A stretch of DNA of 64,000 nt from DASQFQ01 sp963722815 (GTDB lineage: Bacteria > Actinomycetota > Thermoleophilia > Solirubrobacterales > Solirubrobacteraceae). Position numbers and translations under genes: made by a program. Every line of letters begins with the position of its first letter. The stretch's first letter is position 1. The notes under the pieces were generated by a model. That model was given only the letters and a program-made list of their open reading frames with translations, ran no database searches and was not told the origin of the DNA. Shown piece by piece: positions 57,110 through 64,000 of the stretch. The stretch covers positions 406,312 through 470,311 of the forward strand of contig CAVROM010000010.1 of the NCBI GenBank assembly GCA_963722815.1. Reading direction: 5' to 3'.

Positions 57110-57210
57110 GAGCATTCCTTCGGCAACCCGGCTGACTCGTCCCTGCGAGCCCCGTGGCTTTGCGTCCCGTCCTCGCGGACGGTTTGCCCTTTCGGGAGGC
57201 GAACCTACGA
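57110..57210 (-). promoter_or_regulatory. Cyclic di-GMP-I (GEMM-I) riboswitch
   Basis: Read on the minus strand the leader contains the diagnostic blocks agggcaaacc, then a GC stem (gtccgcgaggac), gggacgcaaagcc, a second stem, and agccgggttgcc. Order and spacing match the GEMM-I aptamer, in which the GGGACGCAAAGCC and AGCC(A/G)GGTTGCC parts bind c-di-GMP. It lies 65-165 bases upstream of the CAP gene, with no other gene between. The switching mode is not clear; I see no strong T-run terminator. Confidence 0.88.
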
Positions 57211-57297
57211 GAGTTATCGGTTATGGAGCGCCGGACTTAAGCGCTCCGAGGCGCGCCTGGACGGATTGGCGCGCCTGCGGGCGGCGGCGGCTTTTAG

Positions 57298-57371
57298 TCG
57301 GGGTGACCGGATTTGAACCGGTGGCCCCGCCGCCCCAAACGGCGTGCTCTACCAGGCTGAGCTACACCCCG
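57298..57371 (-). tRNA. tRNA-Pro (anticodon TGG)
   Basis: The minus strand gives a full cloverleaf of 74 nt. The acceptor is CGGGGTG/CACCCCG, the D arm GTAGCTCAGCCTGGTAGAGC, the anticodon stem CGCCG/CGGCG with loop TTTGGGG, and the T arm CCGGTTCAAATCCGG, with discriminator A. CCA is not encoded. It lies 12 bases downstream of the LAGLIDADG-like gene on the same strand. Confidence 0.97.
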
Positions 57372-57382
57372 AAAAGCCCAGT

Positions 57383-58024
57383 CTAGAGCCAAGACTCGCG
57401 GAGCCTGTCCAGCCAGCCCTGCAGCTTCGCGCGGAGCAGCGTGTCGCACACTCGCACGGTAAGCACACCGTGGACGGAGCGCCAGGTCCGGCCGGCCAGC
57501 TGATTGCTGTTCGACTTGCGCTGCATTCGGACCTGTTCGGGCCGGATGTCGAGCTGCGCGCTCCAGAAACGACGGAGCTCGTCGAGGTCCTGGTCGGCGT
57601 GGTACTGAACCGCATAGTCCAGCTTGCCGGTGGCGAGATGGCCCAACCACGCATTGCACAGCACCACGACGGCGGGATCGGAGTTGCAGACCGAAGCGTA
57701 GTTCCGGTGGCGCTTGTAGCCCTCGGCGAGGTAGAGGCACACGAAGTCGCGGAACGAGGGGTCGACGGCCAGCTCATCGAAGCTCGCGCGGCCCTCTTCG
57801 TAGGCTGCCTCGCGTGCCCGGCGGTACTTCTCCTGCATCGCCAGGTTGCCGTTCAGCTGTGCGAGCGATCGCGGTCTTGCGCTCCGGTTGATCGGCAGGT
57901 CGCGCAGCCAGTAGAAGACCGTCGTCCTTGGCAGCGCCAGTCGCTCGGCAATCTCATCGATGCTCAGGTTGCGCTCCGTCCGGAGCTCCACCGCCTTCGC
58001 TCGGATGTACTCCGGGTGACTCAT
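57383..58024 (-). CDS. HTH plus LAGLIDADG-like protein behind a LexA box
   Basis: From the ATG at 58024 it is 213 aa. The N-terminus has a resolvase-like HTH (YIRAKAVELRTERNLSID, EIAERLALPRTTVFYWLRDL). The C-terminal half has FVCLYLAEGYKRHRN, a LAGLIDADG-like helix with an acidic residue, and CNSDPAVVVLCNAWLG, RMQRKSNSNQLAGRTWRSVH and LRAKLQGWLDRLRES, like single-motif LAGLIDADG-fold proteins of actinobacteria. It may be a domesticated endonuclease-type regulator. A perfect SOS-type box lies just before the start. Confidence 0.75.
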   Translation of the reverse strand: MSHPEYIRAKAVELRTERNLSIDEIAERLALPRTTVFYWLRDLPINRSARPRSLAQLNGNLAMQEKYRRAREAAYEEGRASFDELAVDPSFRDFVCLYLAEGYKRHRNYASVCNSDPAVVVLCNAWLGHLATGKLDYAVQYHADQDLDELRRFWSAQLDIRPEQVRMQRKSNSNQLAGRTWRSVHGVLTVRVCDTLLRAKLQGWLDRLRESWL

Positions 58025-58025
58025 T

Positions 58026-58041
58026 GCGAACGTATGTTCGC
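58026..58041. promoter_or_regulatory. LexA (SOS) box
   Basis: The sequence gcgaac-gtat-gttcgc is a perfect 6-bp inverted repeat around four bases. It contains CGAACGTATGTTCG and fits the Gram-positive/actinobacterial LexA consensus CGAACRNRYGTTYG at every position. It ends one base before the ATG at 58024 on the minus strand and touches an ATG at 58042 on the plus strand. Confidence 0.8.
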
Positions 58042-58338
58042 ATGTCATCCGGATGGGACGACGTTGTTCAGGCGCGTGGTCTCGCGGGCTCGTCGACCCG
58101 GCTGGCCGGCGTCGTGCGCGGGCACGAGCACGACCAGGCGCAGGTGGTGCGGGAGCAGGTTCGCGGCTCGCTGGGCGCCGCCGTCAAGCGTGCCGCCAGC
58201 GCGCGCAGGAGGCGCCCGCGGCGTGAGCCTGGATCCGTGCGTGGCATCCGCGCTCATGTCGGCAGCGCTCCGGGTTCTCATGACTCGGGCGTGGATCCAC
58301 ACGGACAGACGTCCGCGCGGCGATTACTCTCAGCCGCC
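58042..58338 (+). other. Stretch of about 300 bases with no confident gene
   Basis: Directly after the LexA box an ATG opens a frame (MSSGWDDVVQARGLAGSST...) that is continuous with the NUDIX regulator. Its first 60 residues end in an Arg-rich run (ASARRRRPRREPGS) and match nothing I know. It could be a small SOS-linked gene with a frame error, or just leader. I do not call it as a gene. Confidence 0.3.
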
Positions 58339-59019
58339 GTGGACCGCTTGACCGCGCGCAACTCCGCAGGGTACGACGCGCCCGTCGGCCTCGCCGCCGA
58401 CCCCGTGGTGTTCACGCTCTTCGACGGCGACCTGAGCGTGCTGCTCGCGCGGCGGACCGAGCAGCCGCAGCGGGGGAGCTTCGCGCTGCCGGGCGGGTTC
58501 GTGGGCGGGGCCGAGTCTCCGCGGGAGACCGCCGAGCGCAAGCTGCGGGAGAAGACCGGCGTCGGCTCGGTCCACCTCGAGCAGCTGCGGACCTACGCCC
58601 GGCCTGACCGCGACCCGCGCGGGTGGCTGCCGAGCATCGCCTACCTCGCGCTCGTCCCGCCCGAGGCGCTGCCGGAGGAGGGTCCGCAGGGTCGCGACCC
58701 CGGCTGGCACCGCGTCGACGCGCTGCCGGAGCTCGCGCTCGACCACGCCACGATCGTCGACGACGCGCTCTGGCGCCTGCGCGCCCGGCTCGCCGACAAG
58801 GGCTGGTTCGTGCGCGTGGCCGGCGGCCTGCTCGCCGAGCCGTTCACGCTCGGCCAGGCCCAGCGCCTGTACGAGGCGCTGCGCGGCGAGCCGGTCGACG
58901 CCGCCAACTTCCGCCGCGACGCGCTCGCCACCGGCCTCCTCGAAGAGACCGGCGAGCGCAGGTCAGAGGGCGTCGGGCGCCCCGGCAAGCTCTACCGGCG
59001 GCGCCCGCCCGCGCCCTAA
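58339..59019 (+). CDS. NrtR-like NUDIX/winged-helix regulator
   Basis: The 226-aa protein has an N-terminal NUDIX domain (LSVLLARRTEQPQRGSFALP) and a C-terminal winged helix (FTLGQAQRLYEALRGEPVDA, NFRRDALATGLLEETGE, GRPGKLYRRR). That is the layout of NrtR, which represses NAD genes and senses ADP-ribose. The NUDIX box reads SPRETAERKLREKTGV: the usual EE is EK, so catalysis is probably lost and it acts as a sensor. The GTG start was chosen at the beginning of the conserved part. Confidence 0.78.
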   Translation: MDRLTARNSAGYDAPVGLAADPVVFTLFDGDLSVLLARRTEQPQRGSFALPGGFVGGAESPRETAERKLREKTGVGSVHLEQLRTYARPDRDPRGWLPSIAYLALVPPEALPEEGPQGRDPGWHRVDALPELALDHATIVDDALWRLRARLADKGWFVRVAGGLLAEPFTLGQAQRLYEALRGEPVDAANFRRDALATGLLEETGERRSEGVGRPGKLYRRRPPAP

Positions 59020-59032
59020 GCTTCGGCCCCAG

Positions 59033-59106
59033 GGCCCCGTAGCTCAGCTGGACAGAGCGGCTGCCTTCTAAGCAGCGGGTCGCAGGTTCGAGTCCTGCCG
59101 GGGCCG
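59033..59106 (+). tRNA. tRNA-Arg (anticodon TCT)
   Basis: A complete 74-nt cloverleaf: acceptor GGCCCCG/CGGGGCC, D arm GTAGCTCAGCTGGACAGAGC, anticodon stem GCTGC/GCAGC with loop CTTCTAA, T arm GCAGGTTCGAGTCCTGC, discriminator G. CCA is not encoded. It follows the NUDIX regulator by 13 bases. Confidence 0.97.
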
Positions 59107-59336
59107 TTCCTCGCGTTTGCAGGGAGAAGCGTCGGCCGCCCCGCGTCTTCGCGCTTCGTCTCGCGGTCGTCCCGCGCTTCATGTGCCCATTCTTTGCCCG
59201 AACGCGCCGCGGCCCGGGCCATGTCTCCTCGGTCGTTTCACGAGTGCTGGCACGAGCACTCCGACTCCAAGGAGGACGAGAAGTCGGCTCAGTGACCTCT
59301 CGGCGGAGAATTGCCGAGATGCCGCGTTGGTCGCCA

Positions 59337-59413
59337 CGGGCCGTATCGCGTGTGCGAGCAGCTGCGACCCGGCTGGGGGCCGGGCGGTCGCAGGTTCAAA
59401 TCCTGTCTCCCGA
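59337..59413 (+). pseudogene. Degenerate tRNA-Pro (GGG)-like sequence
   Basis: The 3' half is good: anticodon stem CCCGG/CCGGG with loop CTGGGGG (anticodon GGG), variable CGGTC, and T arm GCAGGTTCAAATCCTGT, which is typical of tRNA-Pro. The acceptor 3' strand (CTCCCG-A) is one base short. The 5' strand (CGGGCCG) pairs at only about four positions, and the D loop is too long. It may be a decayed tRNA, an integration scar left by an element that used tRNA-Pro, or a real tRNA with sequencing errors. Confidence 0.5.
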
Positions 59414-59962
59414 TCAAATCTCCCTGCAACTGGCTAAGAACGAGATGACGGTGCATCGACGCGGGGTCCATATCGGGACCTAGAATTTGCGTCCGTCCGG
59501 TCTCCGGCGCACCGCGTCGTATCGCGGTTTCGGCGAACCATTGACCGCCCGGTTCTTTGGACCCCGTGTGTAAGTTTGGACCCCGTCTAGTTGCTGTCGG
59601 AAGGTACTTCCGGCGCGACGGACTTGCCACGCTCCGACGGGCATCGTCGCCGTGGGTGCGTAGATCGGAATCGCTAGGACTTCGTTGGAAGCACGCCGAT
59701 CCGCGCGCAGAGCATCCGCGTCCGCACCGCCCGGCTCCACTACGAGCGACGGTTTCATCAGCGCGCCGCCGTCTCGCCAATCGCGGCGGGGTCGTCCGGG
59801 TCATGCTCAGGTGATGGTGGTTCAATTACGTCTCGGAGCGCGATCGCGCGGGGCGTGCTCGGGCGCGAGCGTGACCGGCGCGGGGTCGGCGTCGCGGCTG
59901 TACTCGCGGGCGATGCCGAGAACTGTGCTGTGTGCCTGGCCGGTTCTGACTGACGGTTCCGG
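59414..59962. other. Gene-poor stretch
   Basis: About 550 bases between the tRNA-like sequence and the permease gene. Open frames exist on both strands, but none has a recognisable domain, signal peptide or ribosome site. I see no repeat, terminator or tRNA in it. Confidence 0.6.
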
Positions 59963-61147
59963 ATGGTTGCGGTGACGACCCGGGCCCATGATGGTGCGGC
60001 GGGTGATGGACTCGCGAGGTATGGGGCACGGGATGTGCGGCTGGCGACGGTCACCCCGCTCGCTTCGATCTTCGGGTCGGGGTTTCTGATCATCATCCCG
60101 ATCCTCGAGCGGGAGCTCGGCGCGCTGGCCGTGGTCGGGATGGCCGGTGTCTGCCTGGTCGCGTGGATGGTCGGCATCGCGATCCGCCACAACGTCTCCG
60201 TCGTCGAGCCGCTGGCCGGCGCCGGTCGCCTCGACCAGACCACCTCACGGATCGATCGCGCGTCGGACCTCGTGATCGTGGTCGCCTATGTGATCTCGGT
60301 GGCGCTGTATCTGCGAATCCTGGCCCTGTTTGTCGTCGGCTACGTGTCCAGCGGATCTGGCGCATCCGAGCGCCTGTTGGCCGTCATCCTCGTCGGGCTG
60401 ATCACAGTGGTCGGTTTGGTGCGCGGACTTGCCGGGCTGGAGCTGCTCGAGCGACTGGCGCTCGGCTCGGTGCTGGTGTTGGTGCTCGCGATCGGCGCGA
60501 CGTTCGCCGGCAAAGACGCTTTGCAGCTACGAGGCGGCGGCCTGCGTCTGCCTCCGGTGCCCAGTCCCGGACTCGTCTCGGTGGCCTTGGTGTTGGGCGG
60601 CATCGTGATCACGGTCCAGGGCTTTGAGACCGTGCGCTACCTGAAGCACATCGACCGCCCCGCGCGGATCGCAGGCTGCCGCCTCTCTCAACTGATCTCC
60701 GTCATCGTGTACATCTTGATCGTCGCGCTCGCGACCCCGCTGATGGGCCTCGGTACGCGGTCCGGGGCAGATCGCGGACTCCTCGAACTCGTCCAGCGCG
60801 TCGCGCCGCTGCTCGCGCTTCCACTTGTCCTATGCGCCGTCATGAGCCAGTTCAGCGCCGCCACGGCTGACACGGAGGCAGGCGTCGGGAACCTCCGCGT
60901 GATCGGGTGGGCGCCATTGCGCGGGCGACGGCGATATCTGCTGGTCGGAGGCGCTGCCGCGGTACTCGCCGGAACAGTCGGAACGAGCGTGATCATCGTG
61001 ATCGCGTCCCGAGCCTTCGCGGCGTACTACGCACTCCAATGCACCGTGGCGCTGCGCACCAGCACCCGCGGATGGACACGTGGCGCATACGGCATCCTGG
61101 CCCTCCTCATGGTGGCGATCACGCTCCTGGCCAGACCAGCTCAGTGA
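59963..61147 (+). CDS. APC-superfamily-like membrane transporter
   Basis: The 394-aa protein has about ten hydrophobic segments, beginning PLASIFGSGFLIIIPILERE, which resembles the first helix of amino-acid/NSS-type carriers (unwound GSG). Later are VVAYVISVALYLRILALFVV, GGIVITVQGFETVRYL and SQFSAATADTEAGVGN. It is shorter than the usual 12-helix APC carrier. The substrate is unknown. Confidence 0.65.
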   Translation: MVAVTTRAHDGAAGDGLARYGARDVRLATVTPLASIFGSGFLIIIPILERELGALAVVGMAGVCLVAWMVGIAIRHNVSVVEPLAGAGRLDQTTSRIDRASDLVIVVAYVISVALYLRILALFVVGYVSSGSGASERLLAVILVGLITVVGLVRGLAGLELLERLALGSVLVLVLAIGATFAGKDALQLRGGGLRLPPVPSPGLVSVALVLGGIVITVQGFETVRYLKHIDRPARIAGCRLSQLISVIVYILIVALATPLMGLGTRSGADRGLLELVQRVAPLLALPLVLCAVMSQFSAATADTEAGVGNLRVIGWAPLRGRRRYLLVGGAAAVLAGTVGTSVIIVIASRAFAAYYALQCTVALRTSTRGWTRGAYGILALLMVAITLLARPAQ

Positions 61148-61436
61148 ACCCCCGGTTGTCTCGCGCGACGGCGGCTCGACTCAGCACAGGGCCGCCAGCG
61201 AACAATCGAGGCGCTCGCGGCGAGCGACCCAGTCGTAGATCGGCTCCATATCCTCGGACGCCGCCAGAGTGATGACGTCGGCATCGCCAGTCCTCCCACC
61301 GGTGTCCGGGCGCGGATCGAGCCCGACGTCGCCCGGCGCCTCGAGCTCGTGCGCAACTGGCACGCTCCGGACTACACGTCAATGAACATCTCCGAACCCC
61401 GCGCAATCGAGATGGTGGCGGTGCTGATCGTGTCGG
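61148..61436. other. Gene-free spacer with a possible coding remnant
   Basis: The minus strand shows a short protein-like frame (about 61181-61363; DADVITLAASEDMEPIYDWV and RRERLDCSLAALC) without a proper start context. It could be the tail of a lost gene. Nothing else is recognisable. Confidence 0.35.
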
Positions 61437-63238
61437 TCAGCCCGCCAGCTCGTCGATTGCGCCGTCGGTGCGGTGCGGTCGGCCCTGGTGGATCTGCAGG
61501 CCGCTCATGACGAGCGGGAAGTGGCTGAATGCCTGCGGTGTGTTTCCGAGCTGGCGGCCGTTGACGGTGTCCCATTCCTCACTGAGCAGGCCGACGTCGT
61601 TGCGCATCCCCAGCAGCCGCTCGAAGAGGCCGACCGCTTCGTCACGACGGTTGGCGCCGTAGAGCGCGTCGACCAGCCAGAATGAGCACGCCAAGAACAC
61701 GCCTTCGCCGGACGGCAGCCCATCTTGGCTGTCCTCGGTCCGGTAGCGCAGGACCAGGCCATCCTCGGTCAGCTCGTGCTGGATGGCGTCGACGGTTCCA
61801 GTCACGCGTGGGTCGTCGTAGGGCAGGAAGCCGACGCGAGGGATGATGAGCAGGCTCGCGTCGAGGCCGGCCTCGCCATAGGTCTGGGTGAACGTGCCCT
61901 TGCCGGCGTCGTATCCATGGTGAAGGACGTCGGCGCGGATGCTCTCGCGCAATGCCGCCCAGCGCTCGGCGGGCCCCGGCAGGCCCGACTGCCGAACGCC
62001 CTTGACCATACGATCGGCGGCGACCCAGGCCATGACCTTGGAGTGTGTGAAGTGGCGGCGTGGACCGCGCATCTCCCAGAGGCCATTGTCGGGCTGGTCC
62101 CAGGCGCCTTCGAGGTGCTCCATGAGCGCGACCTGCAGGTCCCATGAGTCGTCCGTGGCGCCCACGCGGGAGGAGCGCGTAAGGGCCAGACCGTCGAGCA
62201 CCTCGCCCCATACGTCGAGCTGGAGATGGCCGGCGGCGGCGTTGCCGGTACGCACCGGCTTGGAGCCTTCATACCCCGCAAGCCACGGCAGTTCGGCCTC
62301 CGGCAGGCGGCGTGTTCCGGTGAGCCCATACATGATCTGGAGTTTGGAGGGGTCGCCGGCGATCGCCCGCAGCAGCCACTCGCGCCAGGCTGATGCCTCG
62401 GCGGTGTAATCGGCGGTGAGCAGGCTCTGCAGCGTCAGGGTGGCTTCGCGCAGCCAGCAATAGCGGTAGTCCCAGTTGCGCGGGCCGCCGATCTGCTCGG
62501 GCAGAGATGTCGTGGCGGCGGCGACGATGCCGCCGGTCGGCTCGAAGGTCAGCGCCTTGAGCGTGATGAGGGAGCGCTGTACGGCGTCGCGGTAGTCGCC
62601 ACGAACCTTGCTGCGCGCCGACCAGGTCAGCCACCGCTGTTGCGTGTCGGTCAGCGCGCGTTCGGCGTCGATGGGGGCGGGACGGCTCTCGTGACTCGCA
62701 TGCCAGGTCAGCACGAACGGCACGCGGTCGCCCTTGCTGATGATGAACTCACTCCGGGTGCTCGGCCCGTCACCGCCGTGCATCTCGACCCGTGTGCGAA
62801 GGTAGGCGGCGTCGGGGCCGGCGATTGCGGTCAACCCCTGGTGATCGCGGCGCACCCAGGGGACGACGTGTCCGTAGTCAAAGCGTAGGCGGAGGTCGCT
62901 GCGCATCGCGACACTGCCGTTGACTCCCTCCACGATGCGTATGACGTCGAGGGCATCGCCGCGCTTGGGCATGAAGTCGGTCACGCGGACGGTGCCTTCT
63001 GGGGCCACCCACTCGGTCTCGAGCACCAGCGTGTCAGGCAGGTACCGCCGTCTGGTGCAGACGCCGCCGGCGGCCGGGGCCAGCAGCCAGGCGCCGGCGT
63101 CGGGCGTGTCCAGTAGCGCCGCGAAACAGGCCGGGGAGTCGAAATGCGGCAGGCACAGCCAGTCGATCGACCCGGCGGTGCTGCCAGGGCCGCCGTGTGC
63201 AGGTCGCCGATGACCGCGTAATCCTCGATCCTGCTCAT
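61437..63238 (-). CDS. Glycoside hydrolase family 15 protein (glucoamylase/trehalase-like), frame broken near 63180
   Basis: The product of about 600 aa starts MSRIEDYAVIGDLHTAAL. A frame change near 63180 separates this from SIDWLCLPHFDSPACFAALL. The N-terminal beta-sandwich (WVAPEGTVRVTDFMPKRGD) is followed by the alpha/alpha barrel with RNWDYRYCWLREATLTLQSL (general acid region) and LLSEEWDTVNGRQLGNTPQA (catalytic base region). Actinobacterial members act on trehalose or dextran-like glucans. No signal peptide is seen, so it is probably intracellular. Confidence 0.88.
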
Positions 63239-63277
63239 CAGCGCAGTGTGGCGACTACCGCGGGTAAATCCTGCCGC

Positions 63278-63409
63278 GTGTTCATGCAAGGCAAGGCGCT
63301 CGTCGTCACCGGCGGAAACAGCGGCATCGGCGAGGCGATCGTCGAAGCGGCCGCCACCGGGCGGCTGGTGCCCGGCCACCGGCGCCTGTTCGGCATCGCA
63401 CCTGCGTAA
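63278..63409 (+). pseudogene. N-terminal fragment of a short-chain dehydrogenase
   Basis: The fragment MQGKALVVTGGNSGIGEAIV is the NAD-binding start of an SDR (TGxxxGIG). After about 25 residues the similarity ends, and a stop follows at 63409. The catalytic YxxxK part is missing. The break joins directly to the ROK kinase remnant, so this is a deletion scar rather than a simple frame error. Confidence 0.6.
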
Positions 63410-63775
63410 TGCTCTTGCCGGAGCTGACGTCGGGGGCACGAACCTCGAGGTCGGGCTAGTCGACGACGAGCACCAGGTCGTCGGGCGGGCCAAACGCAAT
63501 ACGCTGCGGGAAGGCCCAGACGCGACGATCGTGAGCTGATCGAGTCCCTCAACGAGCAGCCGGTCTCGGTCGGCACCGGCATCCCCGGCGTCATCGACGA
63601 TGGCCAGGCGCTCACGGTACCGAACGTCGAGAACTGGGTGCATCAGGTCGATGTCCGCGCCGAGCTACAGCGAGCGCTCGGCGTCCCCGTCGCGCTGGGC
63701 AACGACGTCGACATCGGCCTGCTTGGCGAATGGTGGCTGGGGTCGCACGCGCCGTCGACGCGGCGAGATCATTGA
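63410..63775 (+). pseudogene. Truncated ROK-family sugar kinase
   Basis: The N-terminal ATP motif ALAGADVGGTNLEVGLVDDE, the middle VSVGTGIPGVIDDGQALT and VALGNDVDIGLLGEWWLGS are clear ROK signatures. One frame change lies near 63535. After WWLGS the segment with the ROK Cys cluster and metal site is missing, followed only by EIIDGQLGR-like residues. The gene lacks its start and its C-terminal half and cannot make an active kinase. Confidence 0.65.
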
Positions 63776-64000
63776 CGGCCAGCTCGGACGCAGCCGGGCG
63801 CCTAACCCGATGGCCCTCGTGACGATGCCTCCAGACGATCAGCGGGGCGAGTCGTCGGCCTGCCGGCTCGGCTTGTGGTCGGTCTCCATGCCCGCGACGC
63901 CGCTGAGGCAGCGGTCCGAGTCGGGTGCTGGTCCCGATCAACGTCGGCGGGCCGGGATCGACGCGTCCGATGCGGCGGGCGTGGAGCCGGCCATGGGCGC
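63776..64000. other. Right end of the window without a recognisable gene
   Basis: About 225 bases with weakly protein-like frames after the ROK remnant. I see no domain, RNA gene or repeat. Confidence 0.4.

Noticed and set aside
57249..57278. Two GGCGCGCC copies downstream of tRNA-Pro as a terminator
   Set aside because: Each copy is self-complementary and common by chance at this GC content; no T-run follows.
58042..58240. A small LexA-linked gene on the plus strand starting MSSGWDDVVQ
   Set aside because: No similarity, ribosome site or clear stop; kept only as a possibility in the spacer note.
59289..59430. A peptide containing QDLNLRPPGPQP on the minus strand
   Set aside because: This is the well-known spurious translation of a tRNA read antisense; here it comes from the tRNA-Pro-like sequence.

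Overview
The window is about 64 kb of very GC-rich bacterial chromosome. It has actinobacterial gene content: heme-copper oxidase operons, an RsbRST stress module, an Rrf2 regulator, the LexA-type box CGAAC-N4-GTTCG, and many GTG starts with ATGA/GTGA overlaps. The gene mix best fits the class Thermoleophilia (Solirubrobacter/Conexibacter-like). That placement is inference from content, not from a marker gene.

Layout. 1-8 kb: a cut peptidase, a HIT hydrolase, a cold-shock protein, secreted proteins, a large GGDEF/HD-GYP c-di-GMP protein, a glycosyltransferase and a cytochrome c-cupredoxin lipoprotein. 8-13.7 kb (minus strand): an A2-type caa3 oxidase operon (AraC-type regulator, CtaC with fused cytochrome c, CtaD, a two-domain UspA-like protein, CtaE, a 36-aa membrane microprotein, CtaG). 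13.8-22 kb: a CBS protein, then a minus-strand run of an A1-type oxidase (CtaC, CtaD, CtaB and two small membrane proteins) that leads after 28 bp into a complete stressosome module (RsbU, RsbR, RsbS, RsbT, RsbX-like). 22-38.6 kb: an acyl-CoA hydratase/isomerase, two gamma-glutamyl enzymes, a PAP2 phosphatase and a flippase-like protein, thioredoxin reductase, TsaA, a flavin monooxygenase, a subtilase, a 3-hydroxyacyl-CoA dehydrogenase plus acyl-CoA dehydrogenase pair, an MMPL exporter, a cupin-SRPBCC protein and a ScyD-like secreted protein. 38.6-47 kb: a tightly overlapped plus-strand operon (S66 carboxypeptidase, M20-like protein, creatininase-like protein, five-gene peptide-type ABC importer). 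47-51 kb: a sulfate ABC importer facing an Rrf2 regulator. 51-59 kb: small metabolic and repair-type genes, a c-di-GMP-I riboswitch ahead of a CAP-domain protein, tRNA-Pro(TGG), an HTH/LAGLIDADG-like gene with a LexA box, an NrtR-like NUDIX regulator and tRNA-Arg(TCT). From 59.1 kb the density falls: a degenerate tRNA-Pro(GGG)-like sequence, an APC-like permease, a GH15 glycosidase, and decayed SDR and ROK kinase remnants.

Structural surprises. The whole divergent spacer at 269-453 is one long imperfect palindrome. Two convergent spacers (14256-14456 and 37224-37407) are also long palindromes, and both carry GTCAAC near their ends. An 18-bp perfect inverted repeat ends two bases before the yceI start codon. 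A LexA box sits directly in front of the LAGLIDADG-like gene.

Quality note. About fifteen genes are broken by frame changes. Nearly every one I could resolve is repaired by removing one inserted base, so I treat these as consensus insertion errors and annotate each as one gene. The remnants at the right end are different and look genuinely decayed.
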